From RGIG3009 sp964433065 (GTDB taxonomy: Bacteria; Bacillota; Clostridia; Oscillospirales; Acutalibacteraceae): a stretch of 64,000 nucleotides of DNA. Below the pieces are notes generated by a model that saw only the letters and a program-made list of their open reading frames with translations, was not told where the DNA came from and made no database searches. The DNA lies in NCBI GenBank assembly GCA_964433065.1, contig CAYSPZ010000001.1, positions 1-64,000 on the forward strand, read 5' to 3'. Below are positions 34,779 to 44,465 of the stretch, one piece after another (positions within the stretch are counted from its first letter, which is position 1; each line of letters opens with the position of its first letter). The position numbers and the translations under genes were made by a program.

Positions 34779-35924
34779 TTATTGATCCTCAATCAATCTG
34801 CAAAAAGAAGCAAAGAACGCGGTATCCAATTGTTGAATGACCCGTTTCCCGTCGTAGTCGTCGGCGAGGTCGATCGCTTGGATCGCTTTGGCAACACCTT
34901 CGGGGGTGTTTTCGTCGTAGTAGAACAGATCGTTGCCGACCTGCGACGTTTCGATTGCGGGAAGGCGCACCGTTACCACCCGCAGACCGTTTGCCATATA
35001 TGCCAGGATCTTGGACGGGAAGGAGGTGGCGTTAAAGGCGGCATCCGGTTGTTGGGTGCTGAGGCCGATCTGACAACCGCCGAGAAAATTCAAGTAGTCG
35101 TCGCCCGACAAACATCCGTCGTAGGTGACGGTACACCCGCAACGGGAGGAAACGTCGGCGATGAGGTCTTTCATCTGTTGAACCTCCGAGTCGGTTCCGA
35201 AACCTAAAATATGTATATGGAACCGATCGGGCAGAAAGAGTGCCGCTTGCACCGCCGTGCCGCCGCCTTTTCGCGGGTCGAGCGTACCGGCATACACACA
35301 ATGCGTTTTGCCTTGTGCGGTGTCAATAAGAGGATGGACAACGGTTCGGTCATCGACCGTATGGTAGGTACCGTGCAATACGGTATAGGGTAAACGGCGG
35401 GTATTGATCAGTCGGTTGAGCATTTCACTTTGAAATACGTACCGATCGGCGAGTTGAAAGAACTCCAGTTCACGCTTTTTGATCCGCTCGTTTTCCGCTA
35501 CGTCTCCGTAGATCTCACAGACCTGTAAGATCAAGTTGATATTGCGCTTTTTCAATACCGTTTTGACCGCATCCATAAACGAAAGCGAGTGATACACGAG
35601 AAGGGTGTCACCGTCATCGACCTGCTCCAGCAACGCACGTATCAAGCGGCGATGTTGGTGCCGTTTCCGTAAAAAACGGGATATCAGTTGCCAACATTTC
35701 GGACAGCGCTCGGTGGGTAACAGAATGGCTCTCACCGTTTCGCCGAGAGTGAGTTCCTGATACGGTAACGTTTGTCTGGACAGCGCGGGAGAAAGAACGA
35801 CCGTTTCCCGTTTTGCGCGTTTCAGGCAATCGATGACGTATTCCATCACGGTGGTGCCGGCAGGAGAGGTACAGCGTCCGCCGTTCGCCACGTCGTAGTG
35901 GGCAAGATACACAATTTTACTCAT
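34779..35924 (-). CDS. Glycosyltransferase, GT-B/GT4-like
   Basis: The 381-aa cytoplasmic protein has a GT-B fold. The N-terminal domain starts KIVYLAHYDVANGG. The C-terminal nucleotide-sugar domain begins near HCVYAGTLDPRKGG and shows KILAYMANGLRVV, where GT4 enzymes carry the E-x7-E motif; the glutamates are poorly conserved. It would add one sugar to the lipid-linked repeat. It lies between the EpsG-like polymerase and the flippase. Confidence 0.8.
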   Translation of the reverse strand: MSKIVYLAHYDVANGGRCTSPAGTTVMEYVIDCLKRAKRETVVLSPALSRQTLPYQELTLGETVRAILLPTERCPKCWQLISRFLRKRHQHRRLIRALLEQVDDGDTLLVYHSLSFMDAVKTVLKKRNINLILQVCEIYGDVAENERIKKRELEFFQLADRYVFQSEMLNRLINTRRLPYTVLHGTYHTVDDRTVVHPLIDTAQGKTHCVYAGTLDPRKGGGTAVQAALFLPDRFHIHILGFGTDSEVQQMKDLIADVSSRCGCTVTYDGCLSGDDYLNFLGGCQIGLSTQQPDAAFNATSFPSKILAYMANGLRVVTVRLPAIETSQVGNDLFYYDENTPEGVAKAIQAIDLADDYDGKRVIQQLDTAFFASFCRLIEDQ

Positions 35925-35936
35925 AAAACGATCCCC

Positions 35937-37019
35937 TTATGACCAGAAGAAGCGGTATTCGTTGATACCGGCGCCGGGGGTGAGTACGATGTACTGCGCA
36001 CAAAGCAGACCCACGATCAAACCATAAACGATCACCGTGTCGCGTTTTTTGAATGCCGCGTGGATGGACGGTGAGATCACCGCGTAGAACGGCAACATAA
36101 AGTAGTAACTGATGCGGAAAAAGACCGGCAGGTTCTGGCACATAATGGTGATCATCATCGCGAGACACGCGACGTTGAACACCCGATCAAACGTATCTTT
36201 TTGGTCAAAGCGGTCTTTCGCATAGCACATTGCCACAACCACAAATGCGAAAAAGAACAGGTACAGGTAGAACGTACCGCCGCCCGAATACGACGTGAAC
36301 TGGTCGGCGGCGGTGTATCCTTCGAACCGATCTTCTTGAAAGAACGCATTTGCCCCCCACGACACCAGACGGTGGTTGAGTGCCAGATCGATCACCGCAA
36401 AGGACAGACAAACCGCGCCGCTCACGATCGGTCGGCTCCATCGATAGAACGGCCACGCGAGCAGGAAGGTGATCGCACTCGCATGGAACAACGATGCCGC
36501 GACGGTGAGTAACAAAAACCACAGCGTTTGTCCTTTTTGGAGTTTGACAAACCCGATCCAACACAAGGACAGCGCGATCGCTTGACGAAGACCCGTCAGG
36601 GTGAAGGCATACATACGGAAGGTGACAAACAAAATATACAGCACCAACATGTTGCCGGATTGGTGGTAGGCAAAATAAGAAAAAGAGATCGCCACGATGG
36701 CACCGACCGTGACCAGCAATAACTGCGGGTCGGGAGAAATGTAGGTGAGGACTTTTCCGAACATCGAAAAGGTGGGGTCGCGTCCTTCTTTCCATTCTAA
36801 GATCTCCGCAAACGACAGTTTGGACAAATATTCATAGGTTTCGGCATAACCGGGAAGGTCGATACCGACGGTGGTATCCCGCAATGCCGCAAATATAAAC
36901 AAGATAAGACCCATCACGAAAACTTTCCGCTTTTTGTGGTTGGCGGCATTTTCGGACAGGCGCGGTTGACCGAAGGCGAGTTCGGTCACGACAAGTGAGA
37001 TGAGCAGTAACAGGTGCAT
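35937..37019 (-). CDS. EpsG-family O-antigen/EPS polymerase (Wzy-like)
   Basis: The 360-aa membrane protein has about ten TM segments and the EpsG signature region RDTTVGIDLPGYAETYEYL in the first large loop, with FRMYAFTLTGLRQAIALSL in a later helix. It would polymerise flipped repeat units. The ATG at 37019 follows AAGGAACACACT; the longer in-frame N-terminus overlaps the upstream gene and is not plausible as protein. Confidence 0.85.
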   Translation of the reverse strand: MHLLLLISLVVTELAFGQPRLSENAANHKKRKVFVMGLILFIFAALRDTTVGIDLPGYAETYEYLSKLSFAEILEWKEGRDPTFSMFGKVLTYISPDPQLLLVTVGAIVAISFSYFAYHQSGNMLVLYILFVTFRMYAFTLTGLRQAIALSLCWIGFVKLQKGQTLWFLLLTVAASLFHASAITFLLAWPFYRWSRPIVSGAVCLSFAVIDLALNHRLVSWGANAFFQEDRFEGYTAADQFTSYSGGGTFYLYLFFFAFVVVAMCYAKDRFDQKDTFDRVFNVACLAMMITIMCQNLPVFFRISYYFMLPFYAVISPSIHAAFKKRDTVIVYGLIVGLLCAQYIVLTPGAGINEYRFFWS

Positions 37020-37032
37020 AGTGTGTTCCTTC

Positions 37033-38244
37033 TTAACGATGGAGTTTACGGTAAAGGGCTTCGTAGTCCCGGTACATACGGCTTTCGCAGTATTGTTGTT
37101 GCGCGGCAACGGCGATCTTCTCTGCGTCAAACGCGGTGTTCAGGAAGGTGTCGATACACGCTTGTAGCCCGTCGAGATCGCCGTACGGTACGAATCGGGT
37201 ACAGTCGGTAAGGGCGATGCTTTCGGGACCGCCCGCGCAAAAACCGACCACGGGAGTGCCGCAACAAAGGCTTTCGGCGACCGGCATACTGAACGTTTCG
37301 CGTTTGCTGAGAATGACCGTCAGGTCTGCCGCCGAATACCACTCGGCAAGTTCATCCTGCGTTTTGGTTTTACCGAGCAGCAGGACGTTGTCGGGCAGTT
37401 CGCCGACCACCGAACGGTTGGCGGCGACCACGAATTTGATTGGCTGATCCTTCATTCGTTCGGCGAGTCTGAGCAGGTCTTTGCCGCCTTTTTCGTTGTC
37501 GTTGACCGTATCGAACAAGGCGGTGGCAAAAAAGACGATCTTCTCGTCGTTATCGGACGGGATCGGGGGATGTTCGCGGCGGTAGAATACCGACGTATCC
37601 ACTCCGTTTAACACCGAGCAGTGGGAGAACCGCGATAACATCGGGGATTGTTCGGCGCGGCTTTGCAGCCACGGAGAAACCGCGACTACCGCGAATTGAT
37701 CGGGATCAAACCCGTCGTAACACGCTTTCTGACTGCGCCACGTATGGGCAGTACCGTCAAAAAACATCGATTGGGTGGCAGCCCTTGCCACCGCGCAATG
37801 TCCGCAACCCGTTTTCCATTTTTCACAGTCGTGCGCGTGGGCGCAACCGCCCGTGTACGGGAATTCTGCGTGAAGGGTCAGTGCGGTCGGGATCTTGTGG
37901 GCGGACAGGTGCCGCAACAGACGGTAGACGTTGATGTTGTTGCCATTGATACAGTGCAGATGAACCACGTCGGGTCGTTCGCGTTTAAGGAGCGACAACA
38001 AACGGGAGGTCTGTACGAACGCGCCGTCAAACTGCCGCGCAAAAGCGCGGCGGTAGATGGCGGATAATTTCGATAAGATGGGGTTGGAAATGCTGTAAAC
38101 GTTTCTGTCGGTGCCGCGTTGATGGCGCACCGCGCAGACCGCAACCGATTCGTGACCGTTTTGTTGCAGTTGTTCGTGGAGAACTTTAACGATCTTTCCC
38201 GTACTACCTTCGCCGTATACGCTGTTAATCTGACAGATCTTCAT
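37033..38244 (-). CDS. GT4 glycosyltransferase
   Basis: The 403-aa GT-B enzyme begins MKICQINSVYGEGSTGKIV (the G-S-T-G-K loop common to WcaC-type transferases). It carries the GT4 donor-site motif SKRETFSMPVAESLCCGTPV with its E-x7-E pair. The internal stretch CAHAHDCEKWKTGCGHC is a Cys/His cluster seen in WcaC-like proteins. It overlaps the upstream GT gene by four bases. Confidence 0.9.
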   Translation of the reverse strand: MKICQINSVYGEGSTGKIVKVLHEQLQQNGHESVAVCAVRHQRGTDRNVYSISNPILSKLSAIYRRAFARQFDGAFVQTSRLLSLLKRERPDVVHLHCINGNNINVYRLLRHLSAHKIPTALTLHAEFPYTGGCAHAHDCEKWKTGCGHCAVARAATQSMFFDGTAHTWRSQKACYDGFDPDQFAVVAVSPWLQSRAEQSPMLSRFSHCSVLNGVDTSVFYRREHPPIPSDNDEKIVFFATALFDTVNDNEKGGKDLLRLAERMKDQPIKFVVAANRSVVGELPDNVLLLGKTKTQDELAEWYSAADLTVILSKRETFSMPVAESLCCGTPVVGFCAGGPESIALTDCTRFVPYGDLDGLQACIDTFLNTAFDAEKIAVAAQQQYCESRMYRDYEALYRKLHR

Positions 38245-39503
38245 TTCATCACTTCATCGTATAAGATTTCACGCATCGTTTCGGCATTACATACCGTATT
38301 GTGATTGCGTGATGCGGTTGCTAAAGCGTTTTGAATATACCGTTGTTGCAAAGGTTCATCGTTTATCAGTTGTGATAACCGTTCGTGCAGGGTATCGGGA
38401 TCGGTGATCACACAGGCACAGTCGTGCCGTTTTAAGTACTCGACACAGGCAAGGGGTTCGGGCGCGTACACCACGAAACATCTGCCGCTTGCCAGCGAAT
38501 CACCGATCTTGGCGGTGAATGCCGTGCGCAATTTTTCGTACACGGTCGGGTCGAACGATTCGGTGTGGAGAAGAAAATCACTGTTTTCGATCACCCGTAC
38601 CACCTGCTCGTACGGCACCCTGCTGTGGAAGCGGATACCTGCCTCCATATTCAGTTCGTTGGTTGTGGTATCATCGGCACCGCCGTAAACGTCCAGCGCA
38701 TAGTCAGACGAAATGGATTGCAGTGCTCTGGCGATCTCGATGAGGGAACGATGCCGTTTTAAGCCGAGATTGCCCGCGTAGGAGAAGATCGGCGGATCGT
38801 TTAACGGTCGCGGTGACGGTTTGACCGTGGTTGACTGGTAGATAACGGTACCGCGTTTGCCGAACGCCGTTTCGTATAATTGGTTGAGTGCGTCGTTTAA
38901 ATAGATCTCGTGCGAACTGTACGCCATCAGTTTTCGGAATGCGCGGTTACTTTCGGCGCGGTACAGTCTGTATAGCAGACCGTCGCCTTTTTGAGGACGG
39001 TCAAAGTAATAACTTTCGGTATTGTAAATGACAAGCGGCAACCGCCGTTTTTTGGCGATACGCAAGGCGATATTCGGAATAAAGGACGAGCCGCCGACCA
39101 TCACGAGAACGATCTCGGGTGCGAAATCGTCGATCCAGCGGTCGAAGTCTTTCCCCCACCACCGCCGCGCGTTCCATACGGTATCGCGGATCAAGCGTTT
39201 TAAAGGGGATCGGGCACCTTTTCCCGCCGCCGAATCGGGTGCTGCGGACTCGGTGACTGCCGTCACCGTTTCGCCGTACCGTTTACCGGTCACAAACGAG
39301 CGCATGGCTTGTTTGTCGGTGACGCGGTAGTAGCGGCGGCAAACGGGGAAATCGGGCGTTTCGTTTGCCACGAAAAACTGCGCCAGACAGTCGGGGTCCC
39401 ATTCGCTGAAATATTGGCTCAGTACCTTGCCGTTGTTGGTGTTGCCGTATGAAAATGCATTCATACTGATCACCAGTACGCGCGGAAAGTTGCCTTTGTT
39501 CAT
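38241..39503 (-). CDS. Glycosyltransferase, GT-B type
   Basis: The 420-aa protein starts RVLVISMNAFSYGNTNNGKV, with the glycine-rich donor/acceptor loop of GT-B transferases. The second domain carries PPIFSYAGNLGLKRHRSLI and AKIGDSLASGRCFVVYAPEP. A Glu-x7-Glu motif is not obvious, so the family is uncertain. It sits between the SLC13-type transporter and the GT4 gene. Confidence 0.8.
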   Translation of the reverse strand: MNKGNFPRVLVISMNAFSYGNTNNGKVLSQYFSEWDPDCLAQFFVANETPDFPVCRRYYRVTDKQAMRSFVTGKRYGETVTAVTESAAPDSAAGKGARSPLKRLIRDTVWNARRWWGKDFDRWIDDFAPEIVLVMVGGSSFIPNIALRIAKKRRLPLVIYNTESYYFDRPQKGDGLLYRLYRAESNRAFRKLMAYSSHEIYLNDALNQLYETAFGKRGTVIYQSTTVKPSPRPLNDPPIFSYAGNLGLKRHRSLIEIARALQSISSDYALDVYGGADDTTTNELNMEAGIRFHSRVPYEQVVRVIENSDFLLHTESFDPTVYEKLRTAFTAKIGDSLASGRCFVVYAPEPLACVEYLKRHDCACVITDPDTLHERLSQLINDEPLQQRYIQNALATASRNHNTVCNAETMREILYDEVMK

Positions 39504-39514
39504 AAATAAACTCC

Positions 39515-40786
39515 TTAAACGGTCAAGCCGTAGATGAACGGAACCGTTGTAATAATGGTCAAATAGGACAGGATATCAAACCAGATGGAGTATTTGAAAT
39601 AGTCGTTGAACTGGTAGCCGACCGACATCGACATACCGAGCGTAGAACTCGCGAGCGGGCAACTGAGTGCAACACCCGACGCGATGGTGATACCGAGCGC
39701 GAAGGAATACGCGTTCAGACCCATCGACGGTGCGATTGCGAGGACGATGGGTAACACGATGAGGATCGCGGTGGAGTTGGACATAAATTCGCTGGTGAAC
39801 TGTACGAAGAACACCAGAATACAGAACAGGACGAACGGGCTGACCGAGTCACCCACCAGTTTGGCGAACAGGTCGGCGATCAGTTCGGTGCCGCCTGCTT
39901 TTTCGAGTGCTTTGGCAAGACCAAGACAACCGGCAAGTCTGCCGACAATGTTCCAGTTGACCGAGAGGATCGCTTTCTTCTGCGAGATGCAACCGGTGAT
40001 GATACACAGAAGCGCCGCAGAGGTACTGGTGATGGCGAGCGGCAACCATTCGGTGATATACAGAACCACCGTGGCGGCAAAGATGACCGCCATCACGATC
40101 ATTTTGGGTTTGCTGTGGGTAAGTTCGGTGCTCGGTGCGACGAGATCGTCCGCATCGTCGTCGGGACGGTTGCCCCAGATCTTTTCACCGCGTTTGCGGC
40201 CGACAAACAGGCAGTACAGCAGACCAAAGATGACCAGGATACCGCCGACCAGCGTAAAGTCAAACGTTTTGAAGGTGCGCAGACCTGCGTCTTCAAGCAG
40301 ACCTTGCGCGGTCATTTGTTGGGTGGAACCGACCAGCGTGGACGCACCGCCGATGACACAACCGTAGGCGATCGGCATAATGAGGTTCTTTGCTTTCACC
40401 GCACCGGTCGCGGCAAGACCCATAATGATGGGAATAAAGATCGCGAGTACTGCCGAGTTGGTCAAAAAGGCGGACATTGCCGCCGATACCAGATAGGTGC
40501 CGACGATCAGTTTCACTTCCGAGCCTTTGGACACCTTGACGATCCATGCGCCGATGGTTTCGGCAAGACCGGTTTCGGAGATCGCCGCGCCGATGATCAT
40601 AACGCCGATGGTCAGAATGACGGTGCTGGATGCGAATTGACCGAACGCGGTCTTAAAATCGCACACACCGAAGATGACCATTACCGTGCAACCTAAGATC
40701 GCGGTGGTCGCCATCGGGAGTTTGTCCCACACGAACAACACGATACACGCGACAAATAAGATCAGTGATAATACGTCTAAACCCAT
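39515..40786 (-). CDS. SLC13/DASS-type sodium:anion symporter
   Basis: The 423-aa membrane protein has about eleven hydrophobic segments. Two inverted halves each contain a tip-hairpin motif: AFLTNSAVLAIFIPIIMG with GGASTLVGSTQQM in the first, EFMSNSTAILIVLPIVLA with SCPLASSTLGMSMSV in the second. The S-N-S/T motifs are the sodium/anion sites of SLC13 (divalent anion) transporters, which import dicarboxylates, citrate or sulfate. Its place between two glycosyltransferase genes in a polysaccharide operon is unusual. It might supply or export an acidic decoration, or be a passenger. Confidence 0.85.
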   Translation of the reverse strand: MGLDVLSLILFVACIVLFVWDKLPMATTAILGCTVMVIFGVCDFKTAFGQFASSTVILTIGVMIIGAAISETGLAETIGAWIVKVSKGSEVKLIVGTYLVSAAMSAFLTNSAVLAIFIPIIMGLAATGAVKAKNLIMPIAYGCVIGGASTLVGSTQQMTAQGLLEDAGLRTFKTFDFTLVGGILVIFGLLYCLFVGRKRGEKIWGNRPDDDADDLVAPSTELTHSKPKMIVMAVIFAATVVLYITEWLPLAITSTSAALLCIITGCISQKKAILSVNWNIVGRLAGCLGLAKALEKAGGTELIADLFAKLVGDSVSPFVLFCILVFFVQFTSEFMSNSTAILIVLPIVLAIAPSMGLNAYSFALGITIASGVALSCPLASSTLGMSMSVGYQFNDYFKYSIWFDILSYLTIITTVPFIYGLTV

Positions 40787-40810
40787 AGTTAAAAACCTCT
40801 CTTTGTATAA

Positions 40811-41719
40811 TTATTTCGATACGCGATATGCGTTATCTTGTTCTTCATTGGAACGCAGGATGCGGTCCACCTCTTCGCGCGGTAAGAATTTCCGTTTGAA
40901 TTTCATTGACAGAAAATTGCGAAGCGACGGCGGAATAAGCAGTTGGTACACCACGCGCACGGCGCTTTGTTTCAGGTACGTTTTGCGGTCGCACAGACCG
41001 TGTTGCAACATATAGCGGCGCAAAGCGGCGCCCGCTTTGAAATACGTCCAGCCGCCGTGGCGACGGGCCTGGTTTCTGCCGATCCGCACATACACTAAAT
41101 ATTCGGGGATATTGCGGAAGGTGCAACCCGCTTCGATCATCCGCGTCCACAGGTAATAGTCCTCGTGGTAGTGCAGGTGTTGGTAGTTGCCCGCTTTGAG
41201 TACCGCGTCGCGGCGGAACAGGACGGTCACGTGGCTCATCGGGCTGCGGCGCGGCAAAAACCGGGCAATCTCCTCGTGGGTGAGTTTCCGTTTCGCGGAA
41301 GAGACTTGTCCGCTTTGCAGATCGTCGCAAAAACCGAGCGTCCAACCGCCGATCACGTCGGCGGGTTGTTGTTTGTACGCTTCGATCTGTTTATAGAACC
41401 GACCGGGGGCGGAAATGTCGTCGCTGTCCATTCGCAGGATCAGGTCGTACCGACATTCTTCCACCGCTAATTTTAAGGCTTGTCCCAGTCCGCCGTTTCG
41501 TTCCAGTTGACGGACGGTAAAGTTGCCGTATTGTGCGGCATAACGGTCGATGATCTGTTGCAGTTCACTGCCGATCGGACCGTCGATCACCAGAAAGATC
41601 TCGTCCGCAGGCAGCGACTGGGTACAGATGCTTTCGAGCGCCTGTTCCAACTGTTCCGGTCGGTCGTTCTTGTAGACCGACATTGCCACCGAAAATTGGT
41701 ATTGTTTGTCTGACATCAT
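40811..41719 (-). CDS. GT2 glycosyltransferase
   Basis: The 302-aa protein is a GT-A family 2 transferase. The N-terminal strand SVAMSVYKNDRPEQL, NGGLGQALK, and the metal-binding D-x-D in LILRMDSDDIS (Asp98-Asp101 region) are clear, with the later LHYHEDYYLW as the catalytic-base ED region. It is soluble apart from a hydrophobic C-terminal stretch. It would extend the repeat unit on the cytoplasmic face. Confidence 0.9.
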   Translation of the reverse strand: MMSDKQYQFSVAMSVYKNDRPEQLEQALESICTQSLPADEIFLVIDGPIGSELQQIIDRYAAQYGNFTVRQLERNGGLGQALKLAVEECRYDLILRMDSDDISAPGRFYKQIEAYKQQPADVIGGWTLGFCDDLQSGQVSSAKRKLTHEEIARFLPRRSPMSHVTVLFRRDAVLKAGNYQHLHYHEDYYLWTRMIEAGCTFRNIPEYLVYVRIGRNQARRHGGWTYFKAGAALRRYMLQHGLCDRKTYLKQSAVRVVYQLLIPPSLRNFLSMKFKRKFLPREEVDRILRSNEEQDNAYRVSK

Positions 41720-41728
41720 TGCAAACTC

Positions 41729-42889
41729 CTATCTCTTGCGTTTTTCCATTCCTTTTTTATTCTTCATAACGCATTGAATGGAGTAGGTAACGTACGGCAG
41801 GGGATCGGACAACGAGAAAACGATATCCTTGATTCCCTTACGACCGGTGGTGGAGGGTTCTTTGCGGAACCTGTCTTTCGATTTTGCCCACCACATAAAC
41901 CCTGCCTGCGAGTGGGATACCCGCATACCGTAGTTGAGTTGTTCGGGAGCGGGGGTGACGATCACGCCGTAGGCAAGTTCCAGTAATTGACGGACGATGG
42001 GCAAACCCGCCAGTACGCTGACTTTGAAACTGGCGGAAATTCTTCCGTTGATCTCCATCACTTTCGGGATCTTATCGTGTTCGTTTTCGATGAAGCACAC
42101 CGACGCGTAGCCGCGCCAGCCCATCATCTGTAACAACAGTTCGGATTGTTTGGCAACGTCGGGCATATCGACGCTTTCAAACAGACTGTTGGTGCCGATG
42201 CCGAGCGGATACGGGCGGGTGGATTTGGAGATCATCGAGGATACGGCATTGCCGTTGTCGTCGATGACGGTATAGGATACGCGGTGTACTTCCGCTTCTT
42301 CGACAAATTCCTGAATGACGTATTCTTCGACCACCACATCGCCGCTTTCGATGAGCGCGTCGAGTTCTTCGCGGTTATGTACTTTTTTAAAGCCGACCGA
42401 ACCGCGACCCTGACGGGGTTTGAGCGCGAGCGGGAAGGACACTTTTTGAAGGTATTCGTCCATCGTTTCGTCGTCCATCTTGGTGATGGGGCAACCGATG
42501 CCGTTTTCCATACAGATCTTCATGGTCAACTGCTTGTCGTGCGCTTTTTTACACGCGTCGAGCGGCGGCGCGACCACCTTGACGTAAGGGGTCAGGTCGT
42601 CGATACGACGGGCAATGATCTCGGTGGATTCTTCCAAAACAGGGAAGATGACGTCGTATTCACCCGATCTCGCGGCATCGAGAATCCATTGCTCGTAGTA
42701 CGCGAGATCCTCTTGAAACCGATCGTCCAGTATCCGCTTTTTCGGGTAACGGGACGCGTATCCCACGTCCAATTTCGAGCCGTTGAGGGTGGTGACAATA
42801 CATCCGAGTTTGTTCAGTTCTTTTAACAGGATCGCATTCTGGCGGCAGTATCCGTCCAGCAGCAATACTCTGATACCCTTAAAATTCAT
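41729..42889 (-). CDS. ATP-grasp ligase
   Basis: The 386-aa protein is an ATP-grasp enzyme like carbamoyl-phosphate-synthase-related carboxylate-amine ligases. It has a preATP-grasp domain (RVLLLDGYCRQNAILLKEL), the ATP-binding Lys strand FPLALKPRQGRGSVGF (about 151-166) and the metal-binding strand KVMEINGRIS. Such enzymes in polysaccharide clusters attach an amino acid or make an amide on a sugar acid. The acceptor is unknown. It lies between the SDR gene and the GT2 gene. Confidence 0.85.
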   Translation of the reverse strand: MNFKGIRVLLLDGYCRQNAILLKELNKLGCIVTTLNGSKLDVGYASRYPKKRILDDRFQEDLAYYEQWILDAARSGEYDVIFPVLEESTEIIARRIDDLTPYVKVVAPPLDACKKAHDKQLTMKICMENGIGCPITKMDDETMDEYLQKVSFPLALKPRQGRGSVGFKKVHNREELDALIESGDVVVEEYVIQEFVEEAEVHRVSYTVIDDNGNAVSSMISKSTRPYPLGIGTNSLFESVDMPDVAKQSELLLQMMGWRGYASVCFIENEHDKIPKVMEINGRISASFKVSVLAGLPIVRQLLELAYGVIVTPAPEQLNYGMRVSHSQAGFMWWAKSKDRFRKEPSTTGRKGIKDIVFSLSDPLPYVTYSIQCVMKNKKGMEKRKR

Positions 42890-42906
42890 ACTGTTACTCC
42901 TTTTCG

Positions 42907-43767
42907 TTAACGGCTTCTCAGCGGGAATACCGCTTTGTGAAGCAGATACGTACGTTTATTTTCGCCAAGGATCGCTTTAAGTACCGCATACCCCGCACGG
43001 ACCATCCATCGGGGAAGATATACCACGAATTTCGCGCGACCTTGTCGTTTTTCGTCACGGATATAGTCCGCCGTGTTCATCCGCTGTGCATCTTTGATGA
43101 TCCGCACATCGTTTTGTGGCGTTTCACCGCACCAGTCGACCATCGCTTTTACGGCGCCGTTGATATTTAAGATCTCATATTCTGTACCGCTGCCGATGCG
43201 GTAGGCAATGTTCGGATATTTCAGATAATACCGTTTTTGAATATCCCGTTTTACCGTGTCGGTATAGACGGGAGACAAGCGGAAGATCGTGTAGCAGTTG
43301 AGTTTTTGGCACTGCGTTTCCGCCAACACTTTGGAGGCCGCGTAATACGAGATCGGCTGCGGTTTTGTGTTCCCGTCAACCACCGACTGCGTAAACCCGT
43401 ACACGTCTACCGTACTGATGAACAAGAGCGGTCGTTCATCCGCCGCTTCGAATACGTTGGCGGCACAATCCACGTTTACATGTCGGTATTCTTCCCACGT
43501 ATAATCTTTTCCGTTAACGAAATGAGCCAACGCCGCCAGATGGATCACACGGCCGACCGCGTGATCGCTGATGATCTGTTTGAGCGTTTGCGTATCCGCC
43601 AGATCGACAACGTAATGCGTGTATCGTTCGTCCTCCACACAGGCATTTTGGCGGTCGATACCGATAACACGGTATCCTGCCGCCAAAATTCCTTGCACCG
43701 TTGCCGACCCGATCATACCGGAGGCACCGGTTATGAGAACGGTCTGTAAGTTGGTTTGCTCAATCAT
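42907..43767 (-). CDS. NAD-dependent sugar epimerase/dehydratase (SDR)
   Basis: The 286-aa extended SDR has VLITGASGMIGSATV (Gly15-x-x-Gly18-x-x-Gly pattern, residues about 10-24), a Ser-containing strand LLFISTVDVYG and the Y-x-x-x-K active site SYYAASKVLAE. It acts on nucleotide sugars. The ATG at 43767 overlaps the stop of the initiating transferase (ATGA); a longer in-frame start is rejected because it lies inside that gene. Confidence 0.85.
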   Translation of the reverse strand: MIEQTNLQTVLITGASGMIGSATVQGILAAGYRVIGIDRQNACVEDERYTHYVVDLADTQTLKQIISDHAVGRVIHLAALAHFVNGKDYTWEEYRHVNVDCAANVFEAADERPLLFISTVDVYGFTQSVVDGNTKPQPISYYAASKVLAETQCQKLNCYTIFRLSPVYTDTVKRDIQKRYYLKYPNIAYRIGSGTEYEILNINGAVKAMVDWCGETPQNDVRIIKDAQRMNTADYIRDEKRQGRAKFVVYLPRWMVRAGYAVLKAILGENKRTYLLHKAVFPLRSR

Positions 43768-44465
43768 ACACGAACCTCTTGTTCTTGTGTTTCGTCCGTC
43801 GTCGGTGCGCAGGCGATCAGTTCGTCCAGCATCCATTGCGGGTTTTTACGGACGATCATCGAGAAGATGCAGATCACCGTGTACCAGATCAGTTTGATGT
43901 CGTACCACACACCCATATGGTTAGGGTAGTACACTTCCAGTTCCAATCGGGTGGGCAGGACCAATCGTTCGTAGTCGTCGGTGCCTTCGATGGCATCACC
44001 GTACAGGTAATCATACAGTGCCGCAGGGCTGGTCAGACCGGGACGAACCTCTGCCGCAACGGCATATTTGCCCGCGCGCATAATGTGGACCTGATCTTTC
44101 GCCGCAGGACGGGGACCGACCACCGACATCGAACCGTCCAGTACGTTGAGCAGTTGCGGCAGTTCGTCGATCTTTAGTTTGCGGATCACCTTACCGAACG
44201 GGAAGATACGGTCCGCGTCAGCCTTGAAACTGGCTTCGCTTTTCTCGGCATCGTTTCTCGCAACCCGCATACTGCGGAATTTCCACATCGCAAATTCTTC
44301 GTTATGTAAGCCGATCCGCCGCGCTTTGAAGAAGATCGGACCGGGATCCGAAAGAAAGATACCCAGTATGGTGACGATCCAGATGGGGGACGTTACCAGA
44401 ATGCCGAGCAACGCGGCAACGATATCAAAGCAGCGTTTACAGAATAAATACCCTTTTCGGTTCAT
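43764..44465 (-). CDS. Initiating sugar-phosphate transferase (WcaJ/EpsL type)
   Basis: The 233-aa protein is a bacterial sugar transferase consisting of only the catalytic domain. One N-terminal membrane hairpin (FDIVAALLGILVTSPIWIVT) is followed by RRIGLHNEEFAMWKFRSM, IRKLKIDELPQLLNVL and GSMSVVGPRP, which are all polyprenyl-phosphate hexose-1-phosphate transferase hallmarks. It transfers the first sugar phosphate to undecaprenyl phosphate and so starts the repeat unit. Its ATG overlaps the PIG-L stop (TAATG). Confidence 0.93.
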   Translation of the reverse strand: MNRKGYLFCKRCFDIVAALLGILVTSPIWIVTILGIFLSDPGPIFFKARRIGLHNEEFAMWKFRSMRVARNDAEKSEASFKADADRIFPFGKVIRKLKIDELPQLLNVLDGSMSVVGPRPAAKDQVHIMRAGKYAVAAEVRPGLTSPAALYDYLYGDAIEGTDDYERLVLPTRLELEVYYPNHMGVWYDIKLIWYTVICIFSMIVRKNPQWMLDELIACAPTTDETQEQEVRV

